NCBI GenBank assembly: GCA_018817195.1
Contig: JAHIUL010000054.1
Span: forward strand, 1-9,421
Reading direction: 5' to 3'
Length of the DNA stretch: 9,421 nt
DNA from: Candidatus Margulisiibacteriota bacterium
GTDB taxonomy: Bacteria > Margulisbacteria > WOR-1 > O2-12-FULL-45-9
Made by a program: the position numbers and the translations under genes. Numbering within the stretch: position 1 is the stretch's first letter; the number at the start of each line of letters is the position of its first letter. Positions 5,199-9,421 of this stretch are shown here, one piece after another. The notes under the pieces are model-generated. The model made no database searches. It was not told the DNA's origin and was given only the letters and a program-made list of their open reading frames with translations.

Positions 5199-6563
5199 AT
5201 GAATAAAAGTTCAGAAATAAACACCATTTGGAATCAATTATTACCATTATTAGAAAAAAGTTTAAACAAACCCATTTATGAAGCCCTGGTTTCCTCCACA
5301 AAGCCAGTAACTATTAATTCTAAATGTTTGGAGATTGCTGTTCCTAACGAAGTTGTTAAGGATTGGTTGTCAAAGCACTGTGTTACTCTTATTGAGCAAG
5401 AAATTTCCTCGATATATCCAGAAATAAACAAAGTTGAATTTTTTGTCGGCCATTCTGAAATGTTTACAACCCCGCTGCTTGAAGAAACAACTTCATCAGA
5501 AGCAGCCGCAAAGCCAATTGTTGCAAGTAATCCGTTTTTAAATCAACGCTACACTTTTGATTCATTCGTAATTGGTCACGGTAATCGTTTTGCCCATGCA
5601 GCATCTTTGGCTGTGGCAGAAGCTCCTGCCAAAGCGTATAATCCGCTTTTCCTTTACGGCGGGGTAGGGCTGGGGAAAACTCATTTGATGCAAGCCATTG
5701 GTCATCATCTGGCCTCCTCAAACCCGCGCGCAAAAATTCTTTATATCAGCTCAGAAACATTTACTAATGAGCTAATAAACGCTATCCGTGACGACAAAAC
5801 GCTGCATTTTAAAAATAAATACCGCAACATCGACCTTTTGCTGGTTGATGATATCCAATTTCTGGCAGGCAAGGAAAGAACCCAGGAAGAATTTTTCCAC
5901 ACATTTAATGCCTTATATGAAAATGGCAAACAAATCGTCGTTAGCTCTGATCGGCCGCCCAAAGAAATCCCAACGCTGGAAGAAAGGCTGCGCTCACGCT
6001 TTGAATGGGGGTTGACCGCTGACATCCAGCCGCCTGACTATGAGACCAGGATTGCGATACTTAAGAAAAAGGCGGAACTGAGCGATCTTTCTATCCAGGA
6101 TGAGATTCTGTCATATATGGCCAGCAAGATACAATCAAATATCCGTGAGCTGGAGGGCGCGTTAATTCGCGTGATTGCTTTTGCCTCTTTACACGGCAGT
6201 GAACTTAATATTACCCTTGTTGATAAAGTACTCAAAGATATTGTAGGGCCTGTTACAGCAAAAACCAATATATCAATAGATATCATCAAAAAAACTGCTG
6301 CAGAATTCTATAGCATTAGTTTAGATGATATGTCAGCTAAAATAAGAACCAAAGAAATAGCAACAGCCAGGCAAGTCGCAATGTATTTAGCCAGGGAATT
6401 AACAAAGTCCTCATTGCCAAAGATAGGAGAAGAGTTCGGAGGAAGGGACCACACCACGGTTCTGCACGCACATGATAAGATTAAAACTGCTAGAAAAAAT
6501 GATCTAGAAATTAAACAGGCCATTAAAGCTATTACTGAAAAATTAAAAAGTTATGCACCATAG
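5199..6563 (+). CDS. dnaA: DnaA, chromosomal replication initiator
   Basis: This AAA+ ATPase binds DnaA boxes, oligomerises and melts the origin, then recruits the helicase. The 454 residues are typical. Domain I is about 1-85, with a short linker to about 112. The AAA+ core has Walker A GGVGLGKT (154-161), Walker B LLLVDDIQ (213-220), sensor 1 VVSSDRPP (247-254), the arginine-finger region RLRSRFEWG (263-271) and sensor 2 NIRELEGAL (314-322, R316). Domain IV carries the DNA-binding signature GGRDHTTVLHAHDKI (414-428). The ATG fits domain I starts of the family, but has no Shine-Dalgarno; a DnaA box lies at -17 to -9 instead. It is separated from dnaN by a 220-bp origin segment. Confidence 0.98.
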   Translation: MNKSSEINTIWNQLLPLLEKSLNKPIYEALVSSTKPVTINSKCLEIAVPNEVVKDWLSKHCVTLIEQEISSIYPEINKVEFFVGHSEMFTTPLLEETTSSEAAAKPIVASNPFLNQRYTFDSFVIGHGNRFAHAASLAVAEAPAKAYNPLFLYGGVGLGKTHLMQAIGHHLASSNPRAKILYISSETFTNELINAIRDDKTLHFKNKYRNIDLLLVDDIQFLAGKERTQEEFFHTFNALYENGKQIVVSSDRPPKEIPTLEERLRSRFEWGLTADIQPPDYETRIAILKKKAELSDLSIQDEILSYMASKIQSNIRELEGALIRVIAFASLHGSELNITLVDKVLKDIVGPVTAKTNISIDIIKKTAAEFYSISLDDMSAKIRTKEIATARQVAMYLARELTKSSLPKIGEEFGGRDHTTVLHAHDKIKTARKNDLEIKQAIKAITEKLKSYAP

Positions 6564-6783
6564 CCTGTGGAAAGATTTGATGCTTTCAGTTTATTCACAC
6601 TGTCCTAACAATGGCTGTGTACTGTTTTTGTGGCTTCTATGCGATAGCGCTGGGAAAAAACCTAGTTATCAACATTTCCACAGCCACTACTAATACTAGT
6701 AATTATATATTATAATAGTAAGGCAAGGGGATATGTGTATAAAACACGTATCTGTATGAAAATTTTTCCAAGGAGGCAGAAAA
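6564..6783. other. oriC: Probable oriC unwinding region between dnaA and dnaN
   Basis: No gene fits in this gap. It holds DnaA-box-like sites: TTATTCACA at 6591-6599 and TGTGTATAA at 6734-6742 (both fit the relaxed TTATNCACA consensus), and TTATCAACA at 6666-6674 and ATTTCCACA at 6674-6682 (one and two mismatches). Directly after the last pair comes a short GC step (GCC), then triplets CTA CTA ATA CTA GTA from 6687, and then AT-only DNA to about 6717. This resembles the box, GC-rich and DnaA-trio layout of the Bacillus subtilis unwinding element, which also lies between dnaA and dnaN. The assignment is by pattern only. Confidence 0.7.
6711..6716 (+). promoter_or_regulatory. Possible -10 element for the dnaN operon
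   Basis: A perfect TATAAT stands about 68 nt before the dnaN ATG. No recognisable -35 lies 16-18 bp upstream, and the surroundings are AT-rich origin DNA. The hexamer may therefore be part of the unwinding region rather than a promoter. Confidence 0.35.
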
Positions 6784-7926
6784 ATGGATTTTGTATGTGA
6801 AAAGAAAGATTTACAAAGTGCTGTTTCCGCGGTTGAAAAAATTGTCACCACCAGAAGCACTCTGCCGATCATTGGAAACATTCTTTTTGAAGCGGGCAAA
6901 GGCAGCTTGCAAATTTCTGCCAATAATTTAGAGATCGGCATTGAGTTGGGAATCAAAGCAAAAGTAAACAAGGGCGGAGCAATTTTGATGCCGGCCAAAA
7001 CCCTGGGCGGCATTGTGGCAAAACTACCAAACCGCAGCGTTGGTTTTAAGCTATCAGAAAAAGGAACAATTAAAGTTTCGTATGACCAGTCTTATTTTAA
7101 TGTACATACTTTGCCTCCGGATGAATTCCCAATATTGCCCAAAGTAAAGGCCGGTAAATCATTTACTATAGATGTAGAAACCTTTTCATCCATGATTCGC
7201 CAGACTATTTTTGCTGTTTCCGCAAGTGAGGAAAAATATGTTCTGACCGGTGTTTTGCTTGAGACAGGTAAAGGCTCCATACCAGGCGATACCTCAAATA
7301 TCAGGATGGTTTCAACCGATGGTTACCGCTTGGCAAAACGCGGGGAAAAGATAAAAACGCCGGCGGCAGAAACAATTAGCGTGATTGTGCCAGGCAGGGC
7401 TTTGCAGGAGCTGGTCCGCTTAATAGATGGGGAGGAAGGGGAAGCTGAGGTGAAAGTTGTTGTTTCAGCTGACCAGATATCTTTTAAATGTAACGATGTA
7501 TATTTGGTTTCCCGCCTAATCCAGGGACAGTTCCCGGACTATAAACAAGTTATCCCCAAGAAGAGCGCTACAAAAATTACAGTGGAAACAAAAGCGTTGC
7601 TTGAAGCCTCTGAGAGAGCAGCTGTAATTGCGGCAGGTTCAGCAAATATTGTTCGTTTTGAGGTTAAAGGTGAAAAACTGCACTTAGCCGCCAGCACACC
7701 TGATGTTGGCAGCATTGATGAGATTGTTCCGGCTGAGGTAGTCGGCGAAAAGAAGATCCAGGTATCATTTAATATCCGCTTAATTACAGACCTGCTTAAG
7801 GCGGTTGAAACTGAGCGGGTAGTAATCGAATTAACCGAGGTTTTGGGGCCAGGCGTCATTAAGCCGGAGAAGAAAGATAATTATATATATATTGTAATGC
7901 CAATCCGCACCCAGGAGGCGGCTTAG
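6784..7926 (+). CDS. dnaN: DnaN, DNA polymerase III sliding clamp (beta)
   Basis: The ring-shaped clamp tethers polymerase III and other partners to DNA. The 380 residues cover three clamp domains (about 1-122, 125-255, 256-380). Recognised family features are DEFPILP (113-119), TDGYRLA (178-184), SRLIQGQFPDYKQVIP (243-258), FNIRLITDLLKA (329-340, usually FNxxYLxD) and the C-terminal YIYIVMPIR (367-375), which lines the partner-binding pocket. Five extra residues (TQEAA) follow the usual end. An AAGGAGG (6770-6776) 7 nt before the ATG is the strongest ribosome site in the right arm and fixes the start. The stop codon shares one base with the start of the next gene (TAGTG), so the two are probably coupled. 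Confidence 0.98.
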   Translation: MDFVCEKKDLQSAVSAVEKIVTTRSTLPIIGNILFEAGKGSLQISANNLEIGIELGIKAKVNKGGAILMPAKTLGGIVAKLPNRSVGFKLSEKGTIKVSYDQSYFNVHTLPPDEFPILPKVKAGKSFTIDVETFSSMIRQTIFAVSASEEKYVLTGVLLETGKGSIPGDTSNIRMVSTDGYRLAKRGEKIKTPAAETISVIVPGRALQELVRLIDGEEGEAEVKVVVSADQISFKCNDVYLVSRLIQGQFPDYKQVIPKKSATKITVETKALLEASERAAVIAAGSANIVRFEVKGEKLHLAASTPDVGSIDEIVPAEVVGEKKIQVSFNIRLITDLLKAVETERVVIELTEVLGPGVIKPEKKDNYIYIVMPIRTQEAA

Positions 7927-8207
7927 TGGCAGAAAAGCTGGCGGATGTTTTAGCAGGCTTAAAAAGCGGAATTGGGGCAGCGGTAAAGACTTGTAACTTA
8001 TTAGCAATTTGGGAAAAAGTTGTGGATGAAAGGGTCAGGAAGCAGACAGAAGCAGTCAAGATCCGAAACCGCGTTTTATATGTGAATGCCCGCAGTTCTG
8101 CCTGGGCGCAGGAACTTTCTTTTCTAAGGGCTGAGTTTATTAAAAAATTTAACAATGAGGCAGGGGCAGAGGTCATCTGCGATATAAGATTTAAGGCAGG
8201 AGGATAA
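7926..8207 (+). CDS. dciA: DciA-like (DUF721) replicative helicase-loading protein
   Basis: A 93-residue protein of the DUF721/DciA family, the widespread ancestral helicase operator that interacts with DnaB and stands in where DnaC/DnaI loaders are absent. Family traits seen are WEKVVDERVRKQT (29-41), the beta-strand segment VLYVNARSSAWAQELSF (50-66) and the closing ICDIRF (84-89). These form a KH-like fold. It is short but complete for the minimal family form. The start is GTG, overlapping the dnaN stop by one base, with AGGAGG (7913-7918) 7 nt upstream. It is followed by gyrB after one base. DUF721 genes commonly sit here, usually behind recF; recF is absent. The family assignment is by eye; helicase loading in this organism is inferred. 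Confidence 0.8.
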   Translation: MAEKLADVLAGLKSGIGAAVKTCNLLAIWEKVVDERVRKQTEAVKIRNRVLYVNARSSAWAQELSFLRAEFIKKFNNEAGAEVICDIRFKAGG

Positions 8208-8208
8208 A

Positions 8209-9421
8209 ATGGCGAAAGCCGAGCAACAAACAGCAAATTATGATGCCTCGAAAATAAAGATTTTAGGCGGGATTGAAGCTGTTCGCAAAAGACCGGCCAT
8301 GTATATTGGCTCAACCTCCAAGGCCGGGCTTCACCATTTAATTTATGAAGTTGTTGACAATAGCATCGATGAGGCGCTGGCCGGGCATTGCGACAGTGTT
8401 GAAATAACAATCCATAAAGATAATTCTGTTACGGTCACAGACAATGGCCGCGGTATCCCCTTTGATATTCACAAAGAAACTAAGCGCCCGGCGGTTGAAG
8501 TTGTTTTAACCACGCTGCACGCAGGCGGAAAGTTTGGCGATTCGGTTTATAAAGTTTCCGGTGGTCTGCATGGGGTTGGCGTTTCCTGTGTAAACGCTTT
8601 GTCCGAGTGGATGGAAGCCGAGATTTTAAGAGAGGGCAAGGTTTATAACCAGCATTATGACAGGGGCAAGCCAAAAAAAGAAAAAATTACGGCAGCCAAA
8701 CAAAAAAACACCTCGGGGACTAAAATTACTTTTCTGCCTGATAAACAGATCTTTACAGAAACGGTTTTTGAGCGGAAAACCGTTGCCCATCGTTTGCGTG
8801 AACTGGCATTTTTAAATAAAGGCGTAAAAGTTGTTTTCACTGACGAGCGCGAGAAAAACAATGATCTTAAAACTGAGACATATCAATATGAGGGCGGGAT
8901 AGTTTCTTATGTTGACCATTTAAACGAGAAGAAAGAATGCCTGTATAAACCGCCGATTTCTTTTGCAGCCCAAAAAGATCACGTCTTTGTTGAAGTTGCC
9001 ATGCAGCACTGCAAAGATTATTATGACGAGAATATTTACTCCTTTGTTAATTGTATTAAAACAAAAGAAGGTGGCACGCACGAGGTCGGCTTTAAATCCG
9101 CCTTGACCAAGGCGATTAACAATTATGCCAGGAAAAACAACCTCGTAAAAGAAAACGAGTCTTTTTCCGGCGACGACGTTCGCGAAGGATTAACCGCGAT
9201 TATAAACCTGAAAATTCCAGATCCGCAATTTGAAGGCCAAACAAAAACCAAACTGGGCAACAGTGAAGTAAAAGGCCTGGTTGATTCAGTTGTCATTGAT
9301 AATTTAAATGCTTATTTAGATAAGAACCCGGCTGCTGCCAAGGCTATTATTGAGCGCGCTTTAGTTGCTTATCGTGTTCGCGCTGCCGCCAGAAAAGCCC
9401 AGGAATTGGAACGAAAAAAAT
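8209..9421 (+). CDS. gyrB: GyrB, DNA gyrase subunit B, truncated at window end
   Basis: ATPase subunit of the type II topoisomerase that supercoils DNA. The first 404 codons are present; the C-terminal TOPRIM part lies beyond the window. The GHKL ATPase domain shows YEVVDNSIDEA (46-56, catalytic base E47 and Mg-binding N51), TDNGRGIP (77-84, D78), LHAGGKF (103-109) and GGLHGVGVSCVNAL (118-131). The transducer domain has EGGTHEVGF (287-295) and QTKTKLGN (344-351) with the switch lysine K346. A strong AGGAGG (8198-8203) 5 nt before the ATG fixes the start. One base separates it from dciA. ParE is a close paralogue, but the origin location favours GyrB. No frameshift is seen. Confidence 0.95.
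   Translation, partial: MAKAEQQTANYDASKIKILGGIEAVRKRPAMYIGSTSKAGLHHLIYEVVDNSIDEALAGHCDSVEITIHKDNSVTVTDNGRGIPFDIHKETKRPAVEVVLTTLHAGGKFGDSVYKVSGGLHGVGVSCVNALSEWMEAEILREGKVYNQHYDRGKPKKEKITAAKQKNTSGTKITFLPDKQIFTETVFERKTVAHRLRELAFLNKGVKVVFTDEREKNNDLKTETYQYEGGIVSYVDHLNEKKECLYKPPISFAAQKDHVFVEVAMQHCKDYYDENIYSFVNCIKTKEGGTHEVGFKSALTKAINNYARKNNLVKENESFSGDDVREGLTAIINLKIPDPQFEGQTKTKLGNSEVKGLVDSVVIDNLNAYLDKNPAAAKAIIERALVAYRVRAAARKAQELERKK

Noticed and set aside
5464..5733. Antisense and alternate frames within dnaA
   Set aside because: All lie inside the conserved dnaA coding sequence and show no family signature.
7859..8410. Long open frame on the minus strand opposite dnaN, dciA and gyrB
   Set aside because: It runs antisense to three well-supported genes, has no recognisable domain and no good ribosome site; it is a shadow frame.
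1..9421. CRISPR arrays, insertion sequences, phage or defence genes
   Set aside because: No spaced repeats, transposase motifs or foreign-looking genes were found; the locus is core housekeeping.

Overview
This window is a bacterial chromosome replication-origin region. The gene order is folD – mnmE – khpB – yidC – yidD – rnpA – rpmH (all minus strand), then an intergenic region, then dnaA – dnaN – dciA – gyrB (all plus strand, gyrB cut by the window end). Every gene points away from the origin, so all are co-directional with the departing forks. The rpmH-to-mnmE and dnaA-dnaN-gyrB blocks are the classic conserved origin neighbourhood. The short YidC without a large periplasmic domain, the DciA-type helicase loader, the parS sites and the moderately AT-rich DNA fit a Firmicute-like or candidate-phylum bacterium (something like WOR-1/Margulisbacteria would fit). 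The sequence alone does not settle the phylum.

Left arm (1-4921): a consensus sigma-70 promoter fires leftward into rpmH (L34), rnpA (RNase P protein), yidD, yidC, khpB (Jag) and mnmE. The genes are very tightly packed: two 11-nt overlaps, one 4-nt overlap and one direct abutment. folD follows mnmE after a 49-bp gap. Two perfect 16-bp parS (ParB-binding) palindromes lie in this arm. One is between yidD and yidC; the other forms the first codons of mnmE.

Origin (4862-5198 and 6564-6783): the rpmH-dnaA gap holds divergent promoters, inverted repeats and three perfect DnaA boxes in one orientation. The dnaA-dnaN gap holds further degenerate DnaA boxes, followed by a run of CTA-like triplets resembling a DnaA-trio unwinding element. 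I place the probable melting site there. Three more perfect DnaA boxes lie far from the origin, two at the folD start and one inside mnmE.

Right arm (5199-9421): dnaA, then dnaN, dciA and gyrB in a near-seamless operon with strong Shine-Dalgarno sites. recF, usually found between dnaN and gyrB, is absent from that slot.

Together the genes cover initiation (DnaA, DciA, clamp, gyrase), membrane insertion (YidC, YidD), RNA processing and modification (RnpA, KhpB, MnmE) and one-carbon metabolism (FolD). I saw no mobile element, CRISPR array, rRNA or tRNA. The window is mainly a conserved housekeeping locus. The noteworthy parts are the cis-elements (DnaA-trio candidate, remote DnaA boxes, parS-encoded start) and an atypical YidC.
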